From the NCBI GenBank assembly GCA_009919005.1, contig RGCW01000008.1:1-32048 (forward strand): DNA of 32,048 bases. Direction: 5' to 3'. The position numbers and the translations under genes were made by a program. Of this stretch, positions 21,303-27,697 are shown in pieces. Under the pieces are notes generated by a model. It was not told the DNA's origin, ran no database searches, and saw only the letters and a program-made list of their open reading frames with translations. Within the stretch, counting starts at the first letter, position 1; each line of letters opens with the position of its first letter. Origin of the DNA: Candidatus Aquidulcis sp. GTDB taxonomy: Bacteria; Chloroflexota; Limnocylindria; Limnocylindrales; Limnocylindraceae.

Positions 21303-21331
21303 AATGGTGTTGGTGTGTGGTGAAAGACTGC

Positions 21332-21559
21332 TTACAGCGTCACGCCGTTGATGCTGAACGGAACGGCGACGGAGAAGGGAACGAGGTTGTCGTTCGCATC
21401 TCGCATCATCAGTCCGCCCTTGCGACAGTTCTCGATGGTCAACTGCTTGGGAACGAGTTCGTTCACGAAGAAGCCGTGGAGGTCGGACTTCTTCACGCCA
21501 CGAGTCGGGTCGGTTGGGTTAATAACGATGCGGGTTTGATTGATGTTGGTGTGTCTCAT
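21332..21559 (-). CDS. Small protein leading the recombination operon, 75 residues
   Basis: ATG 21559 follows CCCTCACACA. The product is beta-rich with a conserved-looking centre (NELVPKQLTIENCRKGGLMM). It lies 29 bases upstream of the RecT-like gene and downstream of the promoter. No family recognised. Confidence 0.6.
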   Translation of the reverse strand: MRHTNINQTRIVINPTDPTRGVKKSDLHGFFVNELVPKQLTIENCRKGGLMMRDANDNLVPFSVAVPFSINGVTL

Positions 21560-21580
21560 TGTGTGAGGGAGGGATGTGGG

Positions 21581-21608
21581 ACGATGCCCAACCGCATCCG
21601 TTGGTCAA
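21581..21608 (-). promoter_or_regulatory. Promoter of the recombination operon
   Basis: On the minus strand TTGACC, about 16 bases, CATCGT. The region has a larger inverted repeat CCAAC-N7-GTTGG (21588-21604) related to the CAA-N4-TTG sites. The neighbouring 21609-21653 probably carries the rightward promoter of ATG 21654 (A-tract, TTGC-like boxes), which I cannot define. Confidence 0.5.
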
Positions 21609-21653
21609 CGGGAAAAATGTTGCTCCACGCAAAATAGTTGCAACCCTCTGGCT

Positions 21654-21989
21654 ATGAAGCAGATTTCTGTGTTCGAGCCACAGCAAATCGGGGGCAAATG
21701 GGTTGACCCTCTTTGCCTCCCTGTCGGCGGAGACATCATCTGCTCCTCCATCGCCGCCGCCTTGAACCTCGTGTGGTTCAGTCTGAACATCGCCGCAGAA
21801 CGCAAGGATGCAGACGAGGTCGGTCGCCTCGCCTTGATGTGCAAAGCGATGCTGACTGTCGAGCAATCGGGCATCTCCATCGGCTCCGATGAAGACCTCA
21901 AAGAAGCACTTGACAGAGTGTCTGATGTTGAGAATAGTCAAGCGGATGACTACACCAACACAGACGACGACGACGAGGACGCTGGCTAA
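21654..21989 (+). CDS. Hypothetical protein, 111 residues, acidic tail
   Basis: ATG 21654 (MKQISVFEPQQIGGKWVDPL) is chosen over the upstream ORF-track start, which crosses the regulatory region. An alpha-beta N-terminal part is followed by helices (IAAALNLVWFSLNIAAERKD) and a very acidic end with Asp runs. It overlaps the lysozyme-like gene by about 44 bases. Confidence 0.6.
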   Translation: MKQISVFEPQQIGGKWVDPLCLPVGGDIICSSIAAALNLVWFSLNIAAERKDADEVGRLALMCKAMLTVEQSGISIGSDEDLKEALDRVSDVENSQADDYTNTDDDDEDAG

Positions 21990-22440
21990 CGCCACGCTCC
22001 TGCTACTCCTGCTATCGCTACCCGTGAAGGCAGACCAGAACAAGATGCCCACGCTACTCAAACTCGTGGCTGGCATCGAGTCCTCCAACAACCCGCAAGC
22101 CGTGGGAGACAACGGACTCGCTCGTGGCGAGTTCCAGTTCCACAAGGCGGCGTGGGAGCAAGTGTCAGCCCAACGCAAGGCACAGGGCAAGAAGGCATAC
22201 GCATACGCATACGCACACGACCGCTTCGTGGCTCACCAGTATGCGGAGGCATACCTCACTTGGATTTCCTCCGACCTCGAACGCCGACTCGGACGCAAGC
22301 CAAGGGCGTGGGAGGTCTACGCCGCCTTCAATCGTGGCGTGGGTGGCTTCCAGTCGCTCGGCTTTCGGTTTGACCGACTGCCCAAGCACACACAGCGTTC
22401 CTGTCGCTCCATCGCCACCGCCCTCAACGAGACGCTCTGA
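21946..22440 (+). CDS. Secreted lysozyme/transglycosylase-like enzyme
   Basis: Starts are possible at 21889, 21925 and 21946; the last is used, though 21925 adds a basic segment suitable for a signal peptide. A leucine run (TLLLLLLSLPVKA) then a likely cleavage site is followed by the SLT-like core: LVAGIESSNNPQAVGDNGLA with the presumed catalytic Glu, GEFQFHKAAW, and WEVYAAFNRGVGGFQS. It would cut peptidoglycan glycan strands. It lies far from the holin-like genes and next to DNA-repair genes. Whether it is the endolysin or an entry enzyme is open. Confidence 0.75.
   Translation: MTTPTQTTTTRTLANATLLLLLLSLPVKADQNKMPTLLKLVAGIESSNNPQAVGDNGLARGEFQFHKAAWEQVSAQRKAQGKKAYAYAYAHDRFVAHQYAEAYLTWISSDLERRLGRKPRAWEVYAAFNRGVGGFQSLGFRFDRLPKHTQRSCRSIATALNETL
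22195..22212 (+). repeat. GCATAC hexamer repeat within the lysozyme-like gene
   Basis: Three perfect GCATAC copies and a fourth imperfect one (GCACAC) encode an Ala-Tyr run (KKAYAYAYAHD). The repeat is in frame, so slippage would add or remove Ala-Tyr units without frameshift. Confidence 0.7.
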
Positions 22441-22450
22441 CCTTGCCCCT

Positions 22451-22948
22451 ATGAAAATCTTGGCGATTGATACTGGCTCGAACGGAGCAATCTCCGTCGC
22501 CATCGACGGCGTTCACTCGCACACCGAGAAACTGAACGGAGCCGACCCGAGCGATTGGTTTCCGCAGTTGGAAAAAATGTTCGAGGCGACGACGGACATC
22601 GACACAGTCATCATCGAGAAGCCGCCATACTTTATGGGGACGATGATACCCTCGTCCCGCATCGCCGTCCTGTTCGAGTGCTACGGGATGATGGTTGGCT
22701 ACCTGTATGCCAAGGGCGTTCGCAACCGCCTCGTCACAGTCACACCGCAAGACTGGCAACGCTTCATCCGAGACGAGATGGGCATCAAGCGTGGCGAGAT
22801 GAAGCACGCCGAATGGAAGCGTCACCTGTCGCAATACGCCAAGGAGCGGTTCAAGGGCGAGAAGGTCACAGGGCAGACGGCGGACGCACGCCTCATCCTC
22901 GACTGGTGGCTACGGCACGGACGGCACAACGAGCATTACCTCAAATGA
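22451..22948 (+). CDS. RuvC-like Holliday-junction resolvase
   Basis: The 165-residue protein has the RNase-H/RuvC signature: first Asp in KILAIDTGSNGAIS (D7), Glu in DTVIIEKPP (E56), and the late acidic pair in TADARLILDWW. Length fits phage RuvC proteins. It probably resolves branched DNA before packaging or in recombination and complements the RecE/RecT set encoded on the other strand. ATG 22451 is preceded by TTGCCCCT and its TGA overlaps the next ATG. Confidence 0.85.
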   Translation: MKILAIDTGSNGAISVAIDGVHSHTEKLNGADPSDWFPQLEKMFEATTDIDTVIIEKPPYFMGTMIPSSRIAVLFECYGMMVGYLYAKGVRNRLVTVTPQDWQRFIRDEMGIKRGEMKHAEWKRHLSQYAKERFKGEKVTGQTADARLILDWWLRHGRHNEHYLK

Positions 22949-23226
22949 GAACCACACGCAAAGACCTCGACGCTCTGGTAGGCGAACTGAACGAGGAGTT
23001 GGGTCGCCCCGCCAAGGGCTACGACCCCGAGCGTAGGAAGTTCAGCATCGGACACTTCTGCATCTACAAGACTGTGTTCGGCTACGAACTCCACGAGAAT
23101 AGGTCTGATAGCGGGGCAATCCGCTGTCACGGCGGGTGCCATCGGACGGCTCGTGAGTTTGCTACTTACCTACGGGGGATGCTTAACGGGGTTTCCGTAG
23201 CACGAAGTAGCGTTTGTAGCGTGTAG
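22945..23226 (+). CDS. Small conserved-looking phage protein, 93 residues
   Basis: ATG 22945 overlaps the resolvase stop (ATGA). The pattern TRKDLDALVGELNEELGRPA, then GHFCIYKTVFGYELHENRSD and a final helix (REFATYLRGMLNG) resembles a small phage family with an N-terminal helix, beta-hairpin and C-terminal helix. The last 15 residues overlap the convergent HNH gene. That tail looks unlike the rest, which may reflect insertion of the HNH gene. Confidence 0.65.
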   Translation: MRTTRKDLDALVGELNEELGRPAKGYDPERRKFSIGHFCIYKTVFGYELHENRSDSGAIRCHGGCHRTAREFATYLRGMLNGVSVARSSVCSV

Positions 23227-23611
23227 ACTTCCTGTTCCGTCTTCCGAAGTTCTCGGTCATCGAGTGGCAGTTCGGGCACAGGACTTGTAGGTTACTACGC
23301 TTGGAGTTCGACGAGTCACCATCCTTGTGGTGGATGTGCAGGGTGTAGCGTCCATCGGTCGGATGCTTCTTCCCCCAACCACACGACTCGCACTTGCATC
23401 CTGCTTGCTCGATTAGATACCTACGGACGCTCCTTTTCATCACCTGCATCACGCCTTTGGTAGCCCTGCCTCCCCTCAACCATCTCGCCAACGCCTTGTT
23501 CGCACGATGCGTGCCTTGGCACCTATTGGAGCAGTATTTGAAGGACGACTTTCCTCCGAGTTTTCGGTGGCAACCAGCACAATGACTGTGTCGCTTCCTC
23601 CCCTTCCGCAT
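23183..23611 (-). CDS. HNH homing-type endonuclease with zinc-ribbon
   Basis: The 142-residue protein has an N-terminal Cys knuckle (HCAGCHRKLGG, then YCSNRC) and a C-terminal HNH core: CESCGWGKKH, LHIHHKDGDSSNSKRSNLQV, then CPNCHSMTEN. The zinc-coordinating Cys pairs and the HH-N-H residues are complete. Free-standing HNH enzymes of this kind behave as mobile elements in phages. It is convergent with and overlaps the gene ending at 23226. Confidence 0.88.
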   Translation of the reverse strand: MRKGRKRHSHCAGCHRKLGGKSSFKYCSNRCQGTHRANKALARWLRGGRATKGVMQVMKRSVRRYLIEQAGCKCESCGWGKKHPTDGRYTLHIHHKDGDSSNSKRSNLQVLCPNCHSMTENFGRRNRKSTRYKRYFVLRKPR

Positions 23612-23657
23612 ACTTTTTCACAATGTCAACGGAAAGTGGCTCCTACCACGCTGGATT

Positions 23658-24089
23658 TCAGACCGAAACCCAACTGAACTTCGACTTCGGTATCTTGAAA
23701 AACAACTCACCGCTGTGGACATACCTGTTCGGGTTCTCCCGTAGGTTGCTATCCCCGATGTATGGCACCAAAAAGCGTGCGAGGATGATGCCTATGCGGG
23801 AGCAATCGGCGTTGACGATGGCGTATGCGGTGTTCGGATGGCGGAAAAACTTCGCCTTACGCTCGGGCAGGTTGACCTCGGCGAACGGAAAATCTTTGCC
23901 CGTCCATACATTCCTACGCTCGACCTCGACCGAGAAGAAGCCGTCGGGGGAGATGAGGTCGATGCCGTAGCGGTCGGGGTTGTCGATGAGGTGGACAAGG
24001 TTACGGGCGAAGTATGCACGCACGCACGCACGGGAGGCGGGGTCGTTCTCCTCGAAGTTGGCGTGGTCGTATGGCTTACGCTCGCCCAT
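23658..24089 (-). CDS. PD-(D/E)XK-nuclease-like protein
   Basis: ATG 24089 (MGERKPYDHANFEENDPASR) is preferred to GTG 24092. The core RYGIDLISPDGFFSVEVERR has the D...E-x-E spacing of restriction-like nucleases, and WTGKDFPFAEVNLPERKAKF adds a conserved aromatic/basic segment. In many members the last residue is Lys instead of Glu, so activity is uncertain. It lies 4 bases downstream of tRNA-Gln in the same direction. Confidence 0.6.
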   Translation of the reverse strand: MGERKPYDHANFEENDPASRACVRAYFARNLVHLIDNPDRYGIDLISPDGFFSVEVERRNVWTGKDFPFAEVNLPERKAKFFRHPNTAYAIVNADCSRIGIILARFLVPYIGDSNLRENPNRYVHSGELFFKIPKSKFSWVSV

Positions 24090-24093
24090 CACG

Positions 24094-24164
24094 AACTCCC
24101 TCTTGGACTCGAACCAAGACAGACAGAACCAAAATCTGTCGTGCTACCATTACACCAAGGGAGC
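24094..24164 (-). tRNA. tRNA-Gln (anticodon TTG)
   Basis: Read on the minus strand: acceptor GCTCCCT/AGGGAGT (6 pairs plus a terminal G-T), D-arm GTGT/GCAC with AATGGTA loop, anticodon stem ACAGA/TCTGT with loop TTTTGGT (anticodon TTG, reading CAA), short variable region, and T-arm CTTGG/CCAAG with TTCGAGT loop. All arms are fully paired. CCA is not encoded. It fits between two protein genes with 6 and 4 bases of spacing. Confidence 0.93.
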
Positions 24165-24170
24165 GTGCTG

Positions 24171-24722
24171 TCACGATGCGTCGTTGTCATCCGTATTCTG
24201 AATGTCCTTACGCTTGTTCGCACAATGCTTCAACCAGCGGACATAAGCGTCGTAGTCGCTCTCGCCGTAGAGACGGGGGAAGTCCTCGAACGGGATGTCC
24301 GCATCCTTTGGCTGACCGACCGACAGGGGCTTCGCCCAGTCGATGGCTTCCTTGCTGTTGGTGAGGAAGTCGTTGGGGTCGAGCGTCGGCGATGTGGCGT
24401 TGTCGAACGGAAAGTCGAAGGAGTATTCCTTCTCCTCGGGCGTGAAGCCCTTGGCTGGCTGGTCTGGGTCGATGAGCCAGTTGAATGGTGTCCCGCACTC
24501 GCCACACTTGGTGCTGACCTTCCAGACCTTCCACGACTCGCCGTTGCTTCCGCAGGTGACCTCGGAGCGATGGAGCCATCGTGTTCCGAACTGCGGATTG
24601 TATGCGGGGTTGTGTGCCTCGCACAGAGGACAATCGCAGGGAGGTTTGATGTCCATCACGATTGCCTCGACGGGGGCTTTGACTTTTCGGTTGAGCCAAA
24701 GGATGCGTGTGAGTTCGTCCAT
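24171..24722 (-). CDS. Zinc-ribbon protein, 183 residues
   Basis: ATG 24722 (MDELTRILWLNRKVKAPVEA) lies at the predicted transcription start of its promoter. Cysteines come as CDCPLC and later KCGECGTPFNWLIDPDQ, whose ending matches the zinc-ribbon protein at 12747. The second half is acidic and contains several Asp/Pro motifs without known function. The gene is followed by tRNA-Gln in the same transcript. Confidence 0.68.
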   Translation of the reverse strand: MDELTRILWLNRKVKAPVEAIVMDIKPPCDCPLCEAHNPAYNPQFGTRWLHRSEVTCGSNGESWKVWKVSTKCGECGTPFNWLIDPDQPAKGFTPEEKEYSFDFPFDNATSPTLDPNDFLTNSKEAIDWAKPLSVGQPKDADIPFEDFPRLYGESDYDAYVRWLKHCANKRKDIQNTDDNDAS

Positions 24723-24728
24723 TGGACG

Positions 24729-24757
24729 CACATTGGCGACCGCTTGGCTTGCGTCAA
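24729..24757 (-). promoter_or_regulatory. Promoter of the gene/tRNA/gene unit, leaderless
   Basis: On the minus strand TTGACG, 17 bases, AATGTG. The spacer has CAAGCGGTCG, one mismatch from the dyad. The -35 box contains the TGA stop of the upstream gene, and the predicted start coincides with ATG 24722. Confidence 0.6.
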
Positions 24758-25062
24758 GTGTCGTGTCGCTTCACCCGCAGGGGGACATAGCGTCGCTTGT
24801 AACGGGCGTGCCACTTGACGAAGTGGTAGCCACGCTCCGCCAGTTCCTCTCGGGATAGCCCTTGGAGGTCGTCTGGGAGGGCGACCATACCCTCTTTGAG
24901 CATACGCTCGACTATGGGGTCTGGCTTGCCCGTGGAGGGCTTTGGGAGGGTGAAGTCGAGGGTAAGGGCGGGTCGGCTCTTGGGCTTGCCCAGAGACGGC
25001 TTGGAGGGGTCAAGGAACCACACCTCCCCGTGACCTCGGAAGCGGAAGATGTTTCGGCTCAC
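24754..25062 (-). CDS. Small basic protein, 102 residues
   Basis: The start overlaps the previous gene's stop (ATGA). The protein is basic, with RGHGEVWFLDPSKPSL near the N-terminus and a helical, Arg/Lys-rich end (HFVKWHARYKRRYVPL). Not recognised. Confidence 0.62.
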   Translation of the reverse strand: MSRNIFRFRGHGEVWFLDPSKPSLGKPKSRPALTLDFTLPKPSTGKPDPIVERMLKEGMVALPDDLQGLSREELAERGYHFVKWHARYKRRYVPLRVKRHDT

Positions 25063-25349
25063 AGGAAGTCGCCGTTGTCGGCGAACAGGATTAAGTCAGC
25101 CACATCGTCCAGTTTGCCGTCCACCTCGAAAACGCCGTGGACAGTCCAGACCTTGCAGTAGTGCTTGGCGGAGATGAAGAACATCTCCTGCTTGTCGAAG
25201 GCGGGGTCGGTGTGCTGGTCGATGGAGACGACATACTGCGGGTTGATGTAGCGTTCGTGACTCTTGCGGAGTTGCTCCTCCGTCTGGTGGTTGAGGGCGT
25301 ATCGCTCCGTGCGGATGTGCCCTTGGAAACTTACGAGTCGTGGTTTCAT
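25059..25349 (-). CDS. Hypothetical protein, 96 residues
   Basis: ATG 25349 (MKPRLVSFQGHIRTERYALN) lies downstream of a GCAA hairpin, with a purine-poor leader. An N-terminal basic and helical portion is followed by beta segments (QYVVSIDQHTDP, AKHYCKVWTVHGVFEVDG) and an acidic end. Family unknown. Confidence 0.62.
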   Translation of the reverse strand: MKPRLVSFQGHIRTERYALNHQTEEQLRKSHERYINPQYVVSIDQHTDPAFDKQEMFFISAKHYCKVWTVHGVFEVDGKLDDVADLILFADNGDFL

Positions 25350-25375
25350 TTTCGTGGGTGGGAAAGAATGGGGCA

Positions 25376-25391
25376 GGGGTCTTGCGACCCC
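25376..25391 (-). other. 3' hairpin with GCAA tetraloop
   Basis: On the minus strand GGGGTC-GCAA-GACCCC, 14 bases after the DUF932 stop. No U-tract follows. Confidence 0.6.
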
Positions 25392-25404
25392 CACCCCGTT
25401 CGGG

Positions 25405-26265
25405 TTACGCAGTCACCAGCATCGGCACCGCAAGCGTCGGGTTGGCGGCGGCTCGGGCGAACTCGCTCGTCACGGCGGACGAGATGCGTTCAGCCAACTC
25501 GAAGCGGGGACGCTCGCCGTTCTCGATGCCGTGGGTGATGTGCTGGGTGAAAGCGTTGAACAGGTTCCAGAGCGACCGCTCCCTGTCCTCGTGGTGCGTC
25601 GGGTTAGCCCAGACGGACTTCACGCCTTCCGCCTGTCGCTCGGACAGACCGCCGATGCCACGCTTGACCATCGAGTCGATGATGTCCTCGCCCTGCTTCT
25701 GGCTGATGTCGATGACCGACATCCGCTCGAAGATGGGAGCCGACTTGGTGAAGTCGGAGATAGCCCTGTCGAGGGCATCGCTCATCGTTTCGAGGTTGAG
25801 GGTGCCCGTGTGCTTGTGCGACAGGTTGATGGACTTGTGCGGGATGGTCATCCCGTTCGAGCAGATGAGGCGGAACAGCCCCACATTGAACGAGGCACGG
25901 AGCGAGCCGTCGAACGAGTTCTGCACCTTCAAGGCGAAGATGAGGTCGTTCTTGGCTACCTTGATGCCCAGCGACGGGAAGCGGTAGACGGCACGGGACT
26001 TGGCACCGCCGTGCGTCACGACGACCTTGCGTTCCCAGTTGGTCAAGCCCTTGGACTTGAACAGGGACTCGCTGGTGTCGATGAGCGAGCGGTTCTGCAC
26101 GAGGTCGTAGCGGTCGGAGCAGACCCCGAGGCACTCGCCCGTGTCGGTGCGGACATTCCCGAGCCAGCGGGTCTGTCGCCCGTCGGCGTGGAGGTTGACC
26201 TGCTTGACCTCGTAGTCGAACAGGTCGGTTTCGGTTTCGTTGGTGTTCTGGATGTTGGTGTTCAT
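25405..26265 (-). CDS. DUF932-family protein
   Basis: The 286-residue sequence shows the DUF932 order: an N-terminal RTDTGECLGVCSDRYDLVQN block, a strand-rich middle (AVYRFPSLGIKVAKNDLIFA), the SFDGSLRASFNVGLFRLICS and NGMTIPHKSINLSHKHTG segments, and a C-terminal helical part ending with LWNLFNAFTQHITHG. DUF932 proteins occur on phages and plasmids, with no firmly known activity. ATG 26265 follows CACACACACACG. Confidence 0.85.
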   Translation of the reverse strand: MNTNIQNTNETETDLFDYEVKQVNLHADGRQTRWLGNVRTDTGECLGVCSDRYDLVQNRSLIDTSESLFKSKGLTNWERKVVVTHGGAKSRAVYRFPSLGIKVAKNDLIFALKVQNSFDGSLRASFNVGLFRLICSNGMTIPHKSINLSHKHTGTLNLETMSDALDRAISDFTKSAPIFERMSVIDISQKQGEDIIDSMVKRGIGGLSERQAEGVKSVWANPTHHEDRERSLWNLFNAFTQHITHGIENGERPRFELAERISSAVTSEFARAAANPTLAVPMLVTA

Positions 26266-26287
26266 CGTGTGTGTGTGTGGGTGGAGA

Positions 26288-26356
26288 TTAGAGGGCGGCG
26301 AGCAGGTAGCACAGGGCGACAGTCGTCAGCGTGAAGAAGAAGATGCAGTAACTCAT
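26288..26356 (-). CDS. 22-residue membrane micro-protein (not in ORF track as such)
   Basis: The reading MSYCIFFFTLTTVALCYLLA continues for two more residues and ends at TAA. Its ATG overlaps the upstream TGA (ATGA), as in confirmed gene pairs here. Almost all residues are hydrophobic, giving a single membrane helix. Similar tiny peptides in phages act on membranes or host pumps, but nothing specific is shown here. Confidence 0.45.
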   Translation of the reverse strand: MSYCIFFFTLTTVALCYLLAAL

Positions 26357-26577
26357 CGGGGTTGGACGGAGTGGAGGTGGGCTTGGGCTTGGCATCGCTG
26401 GGCGAGGCGAAGGTAGATGGCTTCCATCGTGTCGTGGTCGAAGCGGGACGCATCGTAGCGACCCTGCCCCCACGAACCTCGTGCCCAAGCGAGGGCATCC
26501 TCGGCGATGGCGTTGATGGTGTCGGGCGTGAGTCGCCCGTCAGCGTCGTATTCGTATTGGTGAGGCGAGATGCTCAT
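26353..26577 (-). CDS. Small hypothetical protein, 74 residues
   Basis: ATG 26577 (MSISPHQYEYDADGRLTPDT) follows CACCACACCACACT. The protein is helical and contains DALAWARGSWGQGRYDASRF. It is the second gene of the 27101-24754 operon and lies directly after the GAAA hairpin. No family recognised. Confidence 0.62.
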   Translation of the reverse strand: MSISPHQYEYDADGRLTPDTINAIAEDALAWARGSWGQGRYDASRFDHDTMEAIYLRLAQRCQAQAHLHSVQPR

Positions 26578-26604
26578 AGTGTGGTGTGGTGAAAGGGGAT
26601 GGGC

Positions 26605-26620
26605 GGGGGCTTTCGCCCCC
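26605..26620 (-). other. 3' hairpin with GAAA tetraloop
   Basis: On the minus strand GGGGGC-GAAA-GCCCCC, with additional flanking pairs, 10 bases after the stop of the preceding gene. No long U-tract follows. Confidence 0.65.
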
Positions 26621-26630
26621 ACCCGAGTGA

Positions 26631-27101
26631 TTAGCCGACCGAGAGGATGTTGCTCGCCTTGATGGTGAAGCACTCGATGGCTTCCGAGGAGGGCTTGGCA
26701 TCCGACGGGGTGAGGAAGGAGTTGAACTCGTCCTTGGAGACTTCCTTGCCGTTGACGAAGTGCTTGACCTCGACCTTGTGACCCACGGAGGGGTAGAGGC
26801 GGACATACTGCTCGCCCTTGTGAGCGATGAGGTAAGGGAAGGAAACCCACTCGCCCCACGGGAGGGAGCCGACCGCCTCACGCTCGCCGTTGGCGATGCC
26901 CTCCTTGACGGAGGCGAGGTTGGAGAAGTCGATGCCCGAGCGGAACACGCCCGAGGAAACCTTGACGAGTTCGGTGCCCTTGAACTTGGCGGCGGGCTTC
27001 TTGGTGGACTGGAAGGACACCTTCACGAACTGACCCGTGCCCTTGGTGATGAGGGTGAGGTCGGCGGTGGAGGCGGCGGTGGTGTTGTTGGCGGTGTGCA
27101 T
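26631..27101 (-). CDS. Conserved-looking phage protein leading the 27101-24754 operon
   Basis: The 156-residue product starts MHTANNTTAASTADLTLITK; the longer ORF-track start overlaps the promoter. The central pattern GTGQFVKVSFQSTKKPAAKF, then RSGIDFSNLASVKEGIANGE and LPWGEWVSFPYLIAHKGEQY with VRLYPS recalls a conserved phage hypothetical family encoded near DUF932 proteins. No function is established. A promoter with the dyad precedes it and a GAAA hairpin follows. Confidence 0.7.
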   Translation of the reverse strand: MHTANNTTAASTADLTLITKGTGQFVKVSFQSTKKPAAKFKGTELVKVSSGVFRSGIDFSNLASVKEGIANGEREAVGSLPWGEWVSFPYLIAHKGEQYVRLYPSVGHKVEVKHFVNGKEVSKDEFNSFLTPSDAKPSSEAIECFTIKASNILSVG

Positions 27102-27150
27102 TGTGGTGCGTGGGTTGGTGTGTGTGAGTGAGCGTTGGTGCTGTGGAGAC

Positions 27151-27179
27151 AATGTGGACGAACCCAACCGATTGTGCAA
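27151..27179 (-). promoter_or_regulatory. Promoter of the 27101-24754 operon
   Basis: On the minus strand TTGCAC, 17 bases, CACATT; the spacer has the perfect dyad CAATCGGTTG. The leader of about 45 bases contains repeated C/A-rich strings. Confidence 0.6.
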
Positions 27180-27282
27180 GCGATTTTTCACTCCCGAAAG
27201 CAAGAAAGTTGTAACTCATTGATAATCAACGACTTACGAAACAAACTTTTTTGTGGTTCGCAGAGATTTCTCGTCTGAAATC

Positions 27283-27311
27283 TTGCTCCAAGGCAATCGC
27301 TCGGGCACTTT
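27283..27311 (+). promoter_or_regulatory. Possible promoter of the HNH gene
   Basis: TTGCTC, 17 bases, CACTTT; the spacer contains CAATCGCTCG, one mismatch from the dyad. Predicted start about 2 bases before GTG 27320, so the transcript would be nearly leaderless. Confidence 0.4.
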
Positions 27312-27319
27312 TCAGTCTC

Positions 27320-27640
27320 GTGAAACGCTCTCCGCTCAATCGTCGCAAGCCCTTGCGTGGCTCCAACTCGCTCGCTCGCTCACGGATTAATCCTGTATCC
27401 AAAAAACGAAGACAAGAGCAGGTCACTTATTCCAAACTGCGGAAAGAGTATCTCGCCGCACGCCCTCGATGCGAGTGCTGTGCAACGGCACCATCGACGG
27501 AGATACATCATCGCCGTGGTCGATGGAAGTCTCGCCTCAACGATGTCGAGTGGTGGCTCGCTATCTGTCGCCCGTGCCACGACCGCATCCACGGCAACCC
27601 TGCGTGGGCTTACGAGAAAGGTCTGCTCGTCTCACGATGA
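27320..27640 (+). CDS. HNH endonuclease, 106 residues
   Basis: GTG 27320 gives MKRSPLNRRKPLRG, the classic N-terminus of small phage HNH proteins; the TTG at 27251 in the ORF track would precede the promoter. The nuclease core is complete: CECC, EIHHRRGRWKSRLNDVEWWL, then AICRPCHDRIHGN. It may be a homing enzyme or a packaging-associated nuclease. It is a single-gene unit between two promoters. Confidence 0.85.
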   Translation: MKRSPLNRRKPLRGSNSLARSRINPVSKKRRQEQVTYSKLRKEYLAARPRCECCATAPSTEIHHRRGRWKSRLNDVEWWLAICRPCHDRIHGNPAWAYEKGLLVSR

Positions 27641-27644
27641 ACGC

Positions 27645-27673
27645 TTGACTCAACGCAACCGCATCGGCACAAC
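27645..27673 (+). promoter_or_regulatory. Promoter of the primase-helicase operon
   Basis: TTGACT, 17 bases, CACAAC; the spacer carries CAACCGCATC, an imperfect dyad. The leader to ATG 27698 is C/A-rich and has no G near the start. Confidence 0.6.
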
Positions 27674-27697
27674 ATCTTCGCACACCCAACATACACT

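Noticed and set aside
23838-24818. 326-residue plus-strand ORF
   Set aside because: It runs antisense across the nuclease-like gene, the tRNA and the zinc-ribbon gene, so it cannot be a real gene together with them.
25264-26334. 356-residue plus-strand ORF
   Set aside because: It lies opposite the DUF932 gene, whose family pattern is clear; the plus-strand product is Arg/Val/Gly-rich shadow sequence.
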